From Kribbella flavida DSM 17836 (GTDB taxonomy: Bacteria; Actinomycetota; Actinomycetes; Propionibacteriales; Kribbellaceae): a stretch of DNA of 64,000 nucleotides. Every line of letters begins with the position of its first letter. Position 1 is the first letter of the stretch. A model generated the notes under the pieces. The model ran no database searches and had not been told where the DNA came from. It worked only from the letters and a program-made list of their open reading frames with translations. Location: the NCBI RefSeq assembly GCF_000024345.1, contig NC_013729.1, positions 1,488,001-1,552,000 of the forward strand, in the 5' to 3' direction. This document shows positions 46,209 to 55,261 of this stretch, one piece after another. A program made the position numbers and the translations under genes.

Positions 46209-47029
46209 AGCTCCCGCGCACGATCAAGGAACCCCCGCTGTCGAGAGCTTCACTACCACATCATGCCCGACCCGGCCGAGAACAGGACCTTTCGTCGCTA
46301 CGGATTCTTGCGTGAACGGAGCCTGCCGGCCGAAGGGCCCCGGTGCCGAAGCACCGAGGCCCTCAAGGTTGTTGGATTGTCACCATCTACCGGCGAGAGG
46401 CCGGTCCTGCTTCGCCGCAGTGCGCCTCGTCAAAGGCTGTCGCTGCGGGGATCGCTGAATGCGTAACCGAAGACCACCTTCCCTTGCGATGGAACTACGG
46501 CACCCGCCCGGCGACGTACCGGCACTGGCGGGCGATCCGACGGTGCAATCCCTTCCCTTCTGTGTCGAACATCAACTACTCGGTGCTACTTCAACGACAA
46601 CAGCACCACGAACTGCGCATCACTGCGGGTACGGAACTGCGTACTGGAACACGAACTGGTACTTCGATCGTCAAGTCCGGAACCCCGCTCAACCACTGGC
46701 TCCACAGACTCTGACCTTGGCGTGAAACCCGAGCCCGTTCGCTGATCGGCCCGGCTGAGTCCGCCGTCGTCCTTACTTCGCCAACGTACACACGGACAGG
46801 ACGGTGACTGTCCACCTCAACTTCGCTGTTCTTCCGTCGTCAACACGAGGAACACTACACACGCCAACCATCAATGTCTAATGTCGCCAGCACAGATATT
46901 CGGGCCGAGGGGTAGCAGGTATGGGTCGCCGGCTCACCTCGCCGGTCAGAGAGATTTGCTCCGCTTCTACTTCCCACGCCGGCCCGAACGAGCAGGCCCG
47001 CAGAGCCGGTCGGCCGGTAGTGTCCAGGC
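46209..47029. other. 820-base stretch without a convincing gene
   Basis: GC content is visibly lower than elsewhere and no frame keeps third-position bias. It holds a strong hairpin at 46334-46363. Around 46580-46720, two frames read CYFNDNSTTNCASL and then YWNTNWYFDRQVRNP, an aromatic/Asn-rich pattern like small secreted proteins, suggesting a decayed gene with a one-base shift. Otherwise I see nothing. Confidence 0.5.
46334..46363. terminator. Strong hairpin, possible terminator
   Basis: AGGGCC and CGGTGC (46334-46346, one C bulged) pair with GCACCG and GGCCCT (46351-46363) around a CGAA tetraloop. It lies in the gene-free stretch upstream of the GAF-ANTAR gene; which transcript it ends is unclear. 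CGAA loops over such a stem are very stable. Confidence 0.55.
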
Positions 47030-47353
47030 ATGTCACAGTCCGCGCCCGGCAGTCCAGGGCCCAGCGACCCGCGACGGTGGAACGTCCCTCCGCGCCAACA
47101 TCAGTTTCCCCACCAGGCACCCGGCAACCACTCCTCACGAAAGCGGCTCAGCGTGACCGGCCTCATCGACGGAGGTGTGCTGCTGGCCTTGGCTGCCCTC
47201 ATCCTGGTGATGCTGGCAGGGCTCTTCGTCCTCGGCGGAGGAGGCGACGCCGAGAGGTTCTCCGTGGTCGCTCGAGGGTTCGTCACAACGAGCGCCACGG
47301 TCGGCGTACTCGGACTCGTCAGCCTTGTGTTCGGGCTCATCACGAGAAAGTGA
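47030..47353 (+). CDS. Small membrane protein
   Basis: 107 residues: a Pro/Gln/His-rich, probably disordered N-terminal third, then two membrane segments (~46-70 and ~85-104) ending in a basic tail (ITRK). No family recognised. A single-gene unit in the low-density region. The 260 bases after it hold no gene, though one plus frame there (QGGDRTVILRQGDNVLDEV) looks like a protein tail. Confidence 0.6.
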   Translation: MSQSAPGSPGPSDPRRWNVPPRQHQFPHQAPGNHSSRKRLSVTGLIDGGVLLALAALILVMLAGLFVLGGGGDAERFSVVARGFVTTSATVGVLGLVSLVFGLITRK

Positions 47354-47613
47354 CCCCGATGCGATCTCCCCGCGTGGCTCGCCGGTACGGGTAGGTACGG
47401 GCAGCGCTGGGTCAGCGACCACCGTGAGCGACTCTCGCCGGGCCAGGGAGGTGACCGCACCGTCATCCTCCGCCAAGGTGACAACGTGCTCGATGAGGTT
47501 GCCGATGGCATCGATATCGGCTGCACCACGAAGTCACTGAGCGAGTCGTGAAACAAAACCCGGCGCAGCCGGCTCTTACCTCTCCGACAGCGGTTACCGT
47601 CGGAAGGAGGAGC

Positions 47614-48114
47614 ATGGGCGAGCCGGACGGTTACGTCGAGTTCGTGGCGTACCGCGGGACGCAGTTGTTTCGGATGGCGTACCTGCTCACGGGTGAGCGG
47701 TACGCCGCCGAGGACCTGGCGCAGATCACGCTGGGCAAGCTGTACAGCGCCTGGTCGAAGGCGCGGCGGGCCGACAACCTCGTGGCCTACTCGCGGACGG
47801 TGATGATCCGCAGCTACCTGGCTGCCCGCCACAAGACCCGGCTGGAGCACGTCGGCGAACCGCATCGCGAGCCGGTCGCGCCGGACGCCGACATCTCACT
47901 GCGGCTGACGTTGTTCGCCGCGCTTGCGGAGCTGAGCCGCGAGGACCGCGCAGTCGTCGTACTGCGTTACTGGCACGACCTCAGCGTCGAAGACACCGCT
48001 GTGCTCGTCAAGGCCAGCCCCGGGGCGGTCCGCAACCGCAGCATGCGCGCGCTGTCGCGGCTGCGTGAGCACCTCGGGAGCGACCTCAGCGAACTGACAG
48101 GAGGCCAGCAATGA
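47614..48114 (+). CDS. SigE-family (ECF-like) RNA polymerase sigma factor
   Basis: 166 residues with sigma region 2 (FVAYRGTQLFRMAYLLTGERYAAEDLAQ, residues ~9-36, in part) and region 4 (ALAELSREDRAVVVLRYWHDLSVEDTA). The RYWHDL and DLAQ motifs are typical of the actinobacterial SigE-type ECF41-like/SigE-70 subfamily. ATG 47614 has GGAAGGAGG directly upstream. Its stop overlaps the next start (ATGA), linking it to a membrane protein that probably acts as its anti-sigma factor. Confidence 0.9.
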   Translation: MGEPDGYVEFVAYRGTQLFRMAYLLTGERYAAEDLAQITLGKLYSAWSKARRADNLVAYSRTVMIRSYLAARHKTRLEHVGEPHREPVAPDADISLRLTLFAALAELSREDRAVVVLRYWHDLSVEDTAVLVKASPGAVRNRSMRALSRLREHLGSDLSELTGGQQ

Positions 48115-48920
48115 ACTTCGAGACCGAACTCAAGGACCGGCTGCACGCCGGCGTCGACGACACGACCGTCGACATCGACCGCCTGATCGCCGGGGGCCGC
48201 GCCACCGGACGCCGCTTCACCCGCCGGCGCCGCCTCGGTCAGGCCCTACTCTCCGCGACCGCCACCGCCGCGGTCGTCGGCGTCGTCCTCAGCGTCGGAA
48301 CCTCGCCTGGTCCGACGGAACCGTCGTACGCCGGTCCGGCGGCCCCGCCCACTCTGGAGCCGATCACCCCGCAAGCAGCCTGGAAGATCGTGATCGACCA
48401 CCTGCCGAAAGGCGCCAAGCTGAAGGACGTCCGTGGCGGACACCAGGGCCCGTTGGCGAATCCCGACCTGCTCTGGGCCCGTGCCGTCTACACGGACCGC
48501 GGTGGCCCGTCCAACCTCTCGATCGAACTGGACTGGAAGGAGACGTCACTGGCGTGCACCGGCGACAACGCTGTCTGCACGACGGAGAAGCTGCCGGACG
48601 GCAAGCGACTGGTCCTGTTCAAGGACACCGGGCCCGACAAGTACAAGCGCTACGAGGCCTGGCTGATGGACAAGGACGGCTGGCTGTTGACCGTCAGGTC
48701 CGACAACGCCGAGACCTGGAAAGGCCCGGGCACCCGGCCCGAACCCCCGCTCAGCCTGGCCCAGCTCCGGACCGTCGCCCTCGATCCGCTCTGGCAGCAG
48801 CACGTCTCCCCAGACCTCACTGCGGCTGCGGCCAAGCTGTTCACCCCCGACGTCCAACCGGCCGAACCGCCGTACACGTCCCGAACCCCCGACCCGAGCA
48901 CCTCGGAGACGCCCAGATGA
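48111..48920 (+). CDS. Membrane-anchored partner of the sigma factor (putative anti-sigma)
   Basis: 269 residues: a ~40-residue cytoplasmic part, one membrane segment (~43-63), and an exported domain of ~200 residues containing two cysteines close together (SLACTGDNAVCTTE, ~144-157) that may form a disulfide. This is the general plan of an anti-sigma or signal-sensing partner, but no zinc (ZAS) motif is present. Coupled on both sides by ATGA overlaps. Confidence 0.75.
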   Translation: MNFETELKDRLHAGVDDTTVDIDRLIAGGRATGRRFTRRRRLGQALLSATATAAVVGVVLSVGTSPGPTEPSYAGPAAPPTLEPITPQAAWKIVIDHLPKGAKLKDVRGGHQGPLANPDLLWARAVYTDRGGPSNLSIELDWKETSLACTGDNAVCTTEKLPDGKRLVLFKDTGPDKYKRYEAWLMDKDGWLLTVRSDNAETWKGPGTRPEPPLSLAQLRTVALDPLWQQHVSPDLTAAAAKLFTPDVQPAEPPYTSRTPDPSTSETPR

Positions 48921-49939
48921 TCCCCTCGCTCGTCGCCGTTCTCAGCCTGCTCGCCGCGCCCACCTCCGTGGGGTGGGTGGAGCAGCCGAAACCCGCCGCC
49001 GGCTCGACGTTCGACTCGATCAGCTCAGGTGGCGGCGCGCTGTGGGGTGTCGGATCCAGCCGCGAGGACGGCAAGGACTGGGACCGTCCGGTCGCGGCTC
49101 GTTGGGAGAACGGCAGGTGGCAGGCGACGGCCCAGCCACGCACGTTCGGCCGGTTGCTCGATGTGGCGGTCCGATCGGCGAACGACGTCTGGGCGGTCGG
49201 CAGCTGGGCGGAAGCTGACGGCTCCGGCGGGCCGTTGGTCCAGCACTGGGACGGGACGGACTGGCGCGAGATCGCGCTGCCGAGCCATCCCGACGGCGTC
49301 CTGCAATCCGTCGCGGTCGTCGAGGACGAGATCTGGGTGGTCGGCACCGAGGGGGAGCAGTCCACCGTCTTCGTCGAGCGGTACAACGGCAAGAGCTGGC
49401 TCCCGCTGACCGACGACGTACTCGGCGTCCCGGGGTACGCCTCGGACATCGCGGTCGTGTCACCGGACGACATCTGGGTCGCGGCGTTCGCGGACGGGAT
49501 CAAGCACTACGACGGCCACCGCTGGACCAAGGCCGCCCTGCCCGGGACCGCCGGCGCCTTCCTGAACGACTTCGCGGTGGTCGGGCCGAACGACATCTGG
49601 GCGGTCGGGCATCGTGAGGATCCGGTCTACTACCGGACGCCGGTCGCGTATCACTTCGACGGGAAGCGTTGGTCCGAGGTGCGCACGCCGCAGCAGACGG
49701 GCCAACCGCTGGCCGTCGAGGTGCTGAACGGCAAACCGTTCGTCGTCGGGGACGGGTGGCCGGACAGCACCGCGCTGCGCTGGACACCGGCCGGTTTCGT
49801 GGACGTGCCGACTCCCGCGAAGGCGTCGGTGCTGCTCGGCGCGGCCGTGCACGACGGCCGGTTCTGGGCGCTCGGTCGGCAGGAGAGCAAGCTCGAAGGC
49901 CTCGACGACACCTACCTGGCCGAGCACTCCGGCGAGTAG
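48917..49939 (+). CDS. Exported beta-propeller-like protein
   Basis: 340 residues with a short signal peptide (~1-18, ending around LAAPTSVG) and about six repeats carrying a D-(V/I)-W-(A/V)-V-G core (DVWAVGSW ~94, EIWVVGTE ~135, DIWVAAFA ~183, DIWAVGHR ~225). This is the pattern of secreted bacterial propellers. Coupled to the anti-sigma-like gene by ATGA, so it may be the sensor of a cell-surface signal or the output of the sigma factor. Confidence 0.75.
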   Translation: MIPSLVAVLSLLAAPTSVGWVEQPKPAAGSTFDSISSGGGALWGVGSSREDGKDWDRPVAARWENGRWQATAQPRTFGRLLDVAVRSANDVWAVGSWAEADGSGGPLVQHWDGTDWREIALPSHPDGVLQSVAVVEDEIWVVGTEGEQSTVFVERYNGKSWLPLTDDVLGVPGYASDIAVVSPDDIWVAAFADGIKHYDGHRWTKAALPGTAGAFLNDFAVVGPNDIWAVGHREDPVYYRTPVAYHFDGKRWSEVRTPQQTGQPLAVEVLNGKPFVVGDGWPDSTALRWTPAGFVDVPTPAKASVLLGAAVHDGRFWALGRQESKLEGLDDTYLAEHSGE

Positions 49940-49970
49940 CCCGAGGCCGGCGGGCGGATTCAGCCTCGGG
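49940..49970. terminator. Bidirectional terminator overlapping two stops
   Basis: CCCGAGGC (49940-49947) and GCCTCGGG (49963-49970) form a perfect 8-bp stem; the right arm is inside the last codons of the GH38 gene. It separates the convergent operons ending at 49939 and 49960. Confidence 0.65.
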
Positions 49971-52900
49971 TGAGTGCCAGCGCGCCCGTACCGCGGGGAG
50001 GTAGCGCCAGCGGGATCGCGGTGTCGGGACCGGGCGTCAGTTGCTCCAGTCGTTCGCCGAGATAGGTGGCGGCGAACGCGCTCGTCCAGTCGAAGAACGG
50101 CCGGACCTGGCACTCGACCGGCTCGTCGGCGAACGACTGGAGGCGGATCAGCACGGTGTTGTCGTCCGGTGAGGTCAGGCCCACGACGCGGATTCGGGGG
50201 TCGCCGACTTCCAGCAGGGGTTGGGCTGCCGGGGCGGGCCCCGGTTCACCGGTGACCCGGAGAGCGCGCAGGGGGCGGCTCTCTGCTGCGGCGAGGCGCA
50301 TCCCGAGTTCGGCCGGCGCGGTTCCCGGCGCGGGCGGGCCGAAGGTGAGGGAGTAGCGGAACTCCTGGTCGAAGGCCTGCTCACTGGGGAAGTTGGTGTC
50401 CCAGATGTTGTTGTGGGCCCAGGAGTAGATGGTGCCGGGCTCGTCGGTCGTCATCGACGACGGGTACGGCACGTACGGGATGCTGATGCGGCCGAGCTGG
50501 ACCAAGGGCGCGTCATGGGTGGCCCAGGCGACGGTTCCGTCGGCGTCGTCCAGGGTCACCCACCGCCGGACTGCTCGCAGGTGGGTCGCGGAGCCAGGAA
50601 CCGCCGGAAGGTCGGTCCCCAGCACACCGCCCGTGGTCTCGGTGCGGATGCGAGGACTGTCCGTCGCGAACGGGAACGCGAAGAACGCGCTCTCCTTGAC
50701 CAGCGTCGAGGGCTTCACCACCCGGTTCACGATGTCGACCCGGGCGATTCCGCGCGGCAGTGTGACGGTGGTGCGCAGCTTGCTGGTGCCGGCCGGCACG
50801 CATTCGTACACGAGCGTCTCGCCGATCGCCGTGGACTCGCGGGCGACCATCGCCGCGGGCGGAGCCTCCCACCGACCGGCCAGCAGGTGCATCGAGTCGT
50901 CCGCCACGGTTTTGCTCGACTGGTGGTTGAAACCGCCGGCCGTCGCGTACTGGTCGTAGACGTAACCGTTGAAGCCGAAGGCGGAGGACTGCGCGACGAG
51001 TTCGCGACCGGTGCCCTTGTCAACGATCGAGCTGATGCGGGCGCGGGCGAGATCGACCTGGACGACGAGGAACTCGTTCTCCAGGACCGTGGACGTCGTT
51101 GCGTCGAGCCCGTACGTCGGCTCGGCCGGGTCGTCGGCCGGCCGGACGTCCAGCCGGACAACGCTCATCGCCGGGATGTCCGCGACGATGCACTGCACGA
51201 ATCGGCCGGCCATCCGGTGCAGCGGGTTGACCTGGGCTCGCTCGACGAACGGAATCACCTCGTCGGTCCGGCTGTCGACGAGCTGCACCCGCTGGCCGAG
51301 CCTGATGACGCTGTCGGCCAGGAACAACTCCACCCGGTCGGTCCGGCTCCAGCTCGTGGTGTTCACCACCGCGTACGAGGCGAGCGCGTCCGCGCCGCGT
51401 GGTACGCGCTCGGCCAGCCGGGCGCGGGCCCGATCGAGCAGTACGTCGGCCCGGTCGTGCGCGTCGACGGCCTGGCTGTACTTCCAGATCCACTGGCGTT
51501 CGCCGGACTGGTGGGCCACGCAGCCGTGGGTCCACGGGTCGCCGGCGCCCCAGGTGTGTTCGTTGAACAGTGAGATCTTGTCGTAGACCGCGGGCGCCTC
51601 CTCGGTGTCCTCGTGCACGCCGTCCGCGCCCAGGATTCCGCTCAGCGTGCTGAGCGTCTGGGCGTCGGCGAGCGTCGACTGGGCCTGCCGGTTCAACGCC
51701 ATCGGGACGACTCCGGCACCGACCCCGTCGACCCACCAGTCGGTCCAGTCGCCCTCGAACGTCTCCAGGGAGTCCCCGAGCCGGTCCTCGGCGTCGCGGA
51801 AGAAGTCCTCGTGCCGGGACAGCCGCATCCGCGGGTAGGCCCAGGTCTCGTTCCACTGCCGTACGGTCTCCGCGGCGACGTAGCGCGGCGGGCCGTTGTC
51901 GGCGAAGGTGCCCAGTACGCGCAGGTGCAGGATGTCCCAGGGGTACGGGTCCCGGTCGAACTGCGCGTCGAGGATCGGGTAGCCCGGGATGCCCTTGCCT
52001 GCATGGGGATAGGGGTTCGCGGACAGTGAGCTCAGGTACGCCGGGAGCAACTCGTCCACGCGCGCGTACGACTCGTCGAAACCGATGATCGAGCCTTCCA
52101 TGTACGCCAGGCCGTGCGGGGTGTCGGTGCGCCACACCAGCACGCTGCGGCCGTCCGAGGCACGCCACCTGAACAGCCGCGGCAGGTTGGCTCCGCCGAC
52201 CAGGTGTGGCACCGCGCGGCCGGCCCAGTTGTGCGCCACCGACAGGTAGTCGATGCCGTTCGCAACGAGTACGTCGGGCAGACCGACCACCTGGCCCGGG
52301 ACGTCGGTCTGCATCGCGGTCACGATCGGCAGCCCGTACCGCCGGCTCACCGCGCGGGCGGGCCGGAGCAGCTCGTGCAGCTCGTCGGTGGAACAAGTCT
52401 CGGTGTGCAGGTTGAACGGCATCGCGGTGAGTTCCAGGCGGCCTTCGCGCACGCGGTCGACGAACTCCTCGACCTGGCGGGGGGTCCGAGCGGCCGCCCA
52501 CTGCTCGAACGACGACAACCCTTCCACCGACCAGCGGAACCGCGCTTCCTCGGGCCAGCTGTCCGTGGTGCGGGCGAGGTCGAGGCAGGCGTCGAGGTAC
52601 GACCGGCCTTCGGCCAGGACGGTGCCCTGCGGGTCGGTGTAGCCGATGTCGAGGTGCGAGTGCTGCACGAGGTGCAGCGTCCAGCGTCGCTGCGGCCGGA
52701 GCCGGACGGCGAACTCCACGCCCGGCGCGACCTCCGGAAACTCGATCGTGACCGTGGTGTCCTCGTCGACCGCCGGCAGCAGCAGCCGCACGGTGCCGGC
52801 CGGAGCGGCTTCGACCACGCACGGCACCTGGGTGCCGCCCTCGGTGCGCGCCGTGGCGGTCCGCGGCGGGCGGTCGCCGGCGAGCTCGACCCGGACCGCC

Positions 52901-53058
52901 TGGAGCAGGCCGCCGGATCCGTCGGCCCGGAACAGCGGCTCCAGCCAGAACCGGAGCGTGCCACCGCCCGCGCCGTGCGCCGTCTCCGCCGTGCGATCGA
53001 TCAATCCGGTCCGGGCGATCGTGCTGTCCCACCAGGAGGATCGAGTCGAACCTGTCAT
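49960..53058 (-). CDS. Alpha-mannosidase, glycoside hydrolase family 38
   Basis: 1032 residues, the length of bacterial GH38 enzymes. The metal site HSHLDIGY (~132-139, HxHxD) and the nucleophile Asp in MQTDVPGQ (~248-255) are visible; the last 450 residues form the beta-rich C-terminal domains. It cleaves alpha-linked mannose from oligosaccharides in the cytoplasm (no signal peptide). Two operator-like palindromes lie in its divergent promoter gap with the ROK gene, connecting it to the mannan locus. Confidence 0.9.
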   Translation of the reverse strand: MTGSTRSSWWDSTIARTGLIDRTAETAHGAGGGTLRFWLEPLFRADGSGGLLQAVRVELAGDRPPRTATARTEGGTQVPCVVEAAPAGTVRLLLPAVDEDTTVTIEFPEVAPGVEFAVRLRPQRRWTLHLVQHSHLDIGYTDPQGTVLAEGRSYLDACLDLARTTDSWPEEARFRWSVEGLSSFEQWAAARTPRQVEEFVDRVREGRLELTAMPFNLHTETCSTDELHELLRPARAVSRRYGLPIVTAMQTDVPGQVVGLPDVLVANGIDYLSVAHNWAGRAVPHLVGGANLPRLFRWRASDGRSVLVWRTDTPHGLAYMEGSIIGFDESYARVDELLPAYLSSLSANPYPHAGKGIPGYPILDAQFDRDPYPWDILHLRVLGTFADNGPPRYVAAETVRQWNETWAYPRMRLSRHEDFFRDAEDRLGDSLETFEGDWTDWWVDGVGAGVVPMALNRQAQSTLADAQTLSTLSGILGADGVHEDTEEAPAVYDKISLFNEHTWGAGDPWTHGCVAHQSGERQWIWKYSQAVDAHDRADVLLDRARARLAERVPRGADALASYAVVNTTSWSRTDRVELFLADSVIRLGQRVQLVDSRTDEVIPFVERAQVNPLHRMAGRFVQCIVADIPAMSVVRLDVRPADDPAEPTYGLDATTSTVLENEFLVVQVDLARARISSIVDKGTGRELVAQSSAFGFNGYVYDQYATAGGFNHQSSKTVADDSMHLLAGRWEAPPAAMVARESTAIGETLVYECVPAGTSKLRTTVTLPRGIARVDIVNRVVKPSTLVKESAFFAFPFATDSPRIRTETTGGVLGTDLPAVPGSATHLRAVRRWVTLDDADGTVAWATHDAPLVQLGRISIPYVPYPSSMTTDEPGTIYSWAHNNIWDTNFPSEQAFDQEFRYSLTFGPPAPGTAPAELGMRLAAAESRPLRALRVTGEPGPAPAAQPLLEVGDPRIRVVGLTSPDDNTVLIRLQSFADEPVECQVRPFFDWTSAFAATYLGERLEQLTPGPDTAIPLALPPRGTGALALTRG

Positions 53059-53099
53059 GTCGCTGGCTCACTCTCAGACGTAGGGTCGAGTTGGTCGAA

Positions 53100-53112
53100 G
53101 GTACCGCTAACA
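53100..53112. promoter_or_regulatory. LacI-type operator, GH38 side
   Basis: GGTACCGCTAACA, an imperfect palindrome centred on CG, 42 bases upstream of the GH38 start. It shares the GGTA-N-CG-N-TA-(A/C)-C layout of the sites at 53204 and 59741. Confidence 0.5.
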
Positions 53113-53203
53113 ACCGTGCACTCACAACATCGCTGCGCGATATCGACCGGACTTCGTTGCCTGTCAGGCGCCAGGTCTGCCGGACCGGCCAAACCTCCGG
53201 TAA

Positions 53204-53216
53204 GGTACCGGTACCA
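53204..53216. promoter_or_regulatory. LacI-type operator, ROK side
   Basis: GGTACCGGTACCA includes the perfect 12-base palindrome GGTACCGGTACC (53204-53215), 25 bases before the ROK gene ATG. Same centre and half-sites as the other two operators. Confidence 0.5.
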
Positions 53217-53240
53217 CGTCCGTGCTCCAGATAGTTGGCC

Positions 53241-54170
53241 ATGACCTCTGACAAGCCTTTCCGCCCGCCTGCCGATGGTGTCGTGTACGGCGCCTTGGAC
53301 GTCGGTGGCACCCATGTGACCGGTGCGCTGATCGCCTTCGACCAGCGGCAGCCGGTGGTCCGTTCCGTGACACGGGTCTCGCTTCAGCCGGACGGCACGG
53401 CCGAGCATCTGCTGTCGACCATCGCGTCTTGCGCGGACTCCCTGGCCGGCCGTTCCGGGATGGACTGGGCAGTCGCCGTCCCGGGCCCCTTCGATCACGA
53501 GCGCGGCGTGGCGCAGTACCGGTCCGTCGGCAAGTTCGACGCCCTGTACGGCGTGGACCTGCGCGGCGAGCTGTCCGCGCGGATGCAGGCCCGGCCGGGT
53601 TCGCTCACGTTCGTGAACGACGCCGAGGCGTTCCTGATCGGCGAGTGGAGCCACGGAGCGGCGTCCGGGCACGTGCGCGTCGTCGGGATCACCTTGGGTA
53701 CCGGCGTCGGCAGTGCCTTTCTTGCCGACGGCACCATCGTCGCCGACGGTCCGCTGGTCCCGCCGGAGGGCCGCGCGGATCTGCTGCAGCACGACGGCCG
53801 GCCGCTCGAGGACACTGTCAGCCGGCGGGCGATCATCGCGCGCTACCGCGAGCGGACCGGACAACTGCTGGATGTCCGCGACATCGCGGCGCGGGCGCGC
53901 GGCGGCGAGGCTGTCGCACAGACCCTGCTGGACGGGACCTTCCGGGCGCTGGGCCAGGCGCTGGATCCGTGGCTGCTCCGCTTCGCGCCGACCCTCGTCG
54001 TGGTCGGCGGCTCGATGACCGGGTCGTGGGACCTGCTCGAACCGGCGATCAGTTCCGGGCTCACCGGCCGGTACGCCGCGTCCGGCGTACTGGCTCGTGC
54101 CGCGCACCCGGACAGTGCCGCGTTGGTCGGAGCTGTCCAGCAGGTGCGTCGTACAGAACGCCTAGAGTGA
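53241..54170 (+). CDS. ROK-family sugar kinase-like protein without a zinc motif
   Basis: 309 residues, actin-like ATPase fold with the first phosphate loop ALDVGGTHVTGAL (~18-30) and the second nucleotide loop GITLGTGVGSA (~153-163). The CxCGxxGC zinc finger typical of ROK kinases is missing: the matching region reads ADLLQHDGRPLEDT. No DNA-binding domain, so it is more likely a kinase (for mannose or similar) than a repressor. ATG 53241; five bases separate it from the LacI gene. Confidence 0.8.
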   Translation: MTSDKPFRPPADGVVYGALDVGGTHVTGALIAFDQRQPVVRSVTRVSLQPDGTAEHLLSTIASCADSLAGRSGMDWAVAVPGPFDHERGVAQYRSVGKFDALYGVDLRGELSARMQARPGSLTFVNDAEAFLIGEWSHGAASGHVRVVGITLGTGVGSAFLADGTIVADGPLVPPEGRADLLQHDGRPLEDTVSRRAIIARYRERTGQLLDVRDIAARARGGEAVAQTLLDGTFRALGQALDPWLLRFAPTLVVVGGSMTGSWDLLEPAISSGLTGRYAASGVLARAAHPDSAALVGAVQQVRRTERLE

Positions 54171-54175
54171 CCCGC

Positions 54176-55195
54176 ATGCCCCGCAGGCGAGCAGTGGACG
54201 GCTCGGCGCCCACCATGCGCGACGTCGCGTCGCTGGCCGAGGTGAGCCCGATGACGGTGTCGCGGGTCCTCCAGGACCACCCGAACGTGTCGGCCGAGAA
54301 CCGCCGGCGTGTGCTCGCGGCGGTCAAGCAGCTGGGCTACCGCCGCAACGACCTGGCGCGGGTGCTGAGCCAGGGCCGGCGGCTGGGTGCGGTCGGCCTG
54401 ATCGTCACCAATCTGGCGAACCCGTTCTACGCCCGGCTGGCGCTGGGCATCGAGTCGGTCGTCACCCGCGACGGCATCCGGGTGATGGTGACCAACAGCG
54501 ACGAGGATCCCGACCGGGAGCGGGCCGCGGTCGGCGACTTCGTCTCGCGGCAGGTCGACGGCATCATCATCGTGCCCGCCGGGTCGAACCACGAGTACCT
54601 GGTGGACGACGTCCCCGAGCGCACGCCGATCGCGATGGTCGCACGGCCGCCGACGGGCGTCGAGGCCGACTGTGTCCTGGTCGACGACTTCGGTGGCGCC
54701 TACGAAGCGACTCGGCGGCTCATTCTGCACGGCCGCACCCGGATCGGGTTCGTCGGGAACCCGCCCTCGGTCTACACCGGCTCGGAACGCTTCCGCGGGT
54801 ACTGCGCCGCGCTGGAAGCCGCCGGTGTGCCGTTGCGGGACAGCTACGTCAAGCGCGCCCGCGACATCGCTTCGGCGGAGCGAGCCTTGGCCGAACTGCT
54901 CGCCCTGCCGGAGCCGCCTGACGCCGTCTTCTGCACGAACAACCGCAACACGCTCGGTGCGTACCGGGCCGTGCACCGAGTGTCCGCCGAGGTCGTCCTC
55001 GCCGGCTTCGACGACTTCGAGCTGTCCGACATGCTCAGCGTGCCGACGCTCATCGTCGACTACGACGCCGACGAGCTGGGCCGCCGGGCCGCTCAACTCC
55101 TGCTGGAGCGGCTGCAACCGGGGGATCGGCGCTATACAGGGCCGATGCGACGGGCCGTCGTACCGACCACCGTTGTGGAGCACGGTTTCGGCTGA
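54176..55195 (+). CDS. LacI-family repressor 1
   Basis: 339 residues with the LacI helix-turn-helix (TMRDVASLAEVSPMTVSRVL, ~13-32) and hinge, followed by a periplasmic-binding-like sugar-sensing core. TAGAGT (54163-54168) is seven bases before ATG 54176, so besides cotranscription with the ROK gene a leaderless start is possible. A candidate binder of the three GGTA-type operators. Very similar in organisation to repressor 2 at 61643. Confidence 0.92.
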   Translation: MPRRRAVDGSAPTMRDVASLAEVSPMTVSRVLQDHPNVSAENRRRVLAAVKQLGYRRNDLARVLSQGRRLGAVGLIVTNLANPFYARLALGIESVVTRDGIRVMVTNSDEDPDRERAAVGDFVSRQVDGIIIVPAGSNHEYLVDDVPERTPIAMVARPPTGVEADCVLVDDFGGAYEATRRLILHGRTRIGFVGNPPSVYTGSERFRGYCAALEAAGVPLRDSYVKRARDIASAERALAELLALPEPPDAVFCTNNRNTLGAYRAVHRVSAEVVLAGFDDFELSDMLSVPTLIVDYDADELGRRAAQLLLERLQPGDRRYTGPMRRAVVPTTVVEHGFG

Positions 55196-55261
55196 GGGCC
55201 GCCGGCAACCACCGCGACGACTCCGAGTCGGTGGACGGAGTCATCGCGGCGGCCGACGTGG

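Noticed and set aside
47354..47613. Protein tail reading RQGDNVLDEVADGIDIGC as a repeat-toxin remnant
   Set aside because: Too short and without flanking repeats to call; mentioned only in the neighbouring entry.
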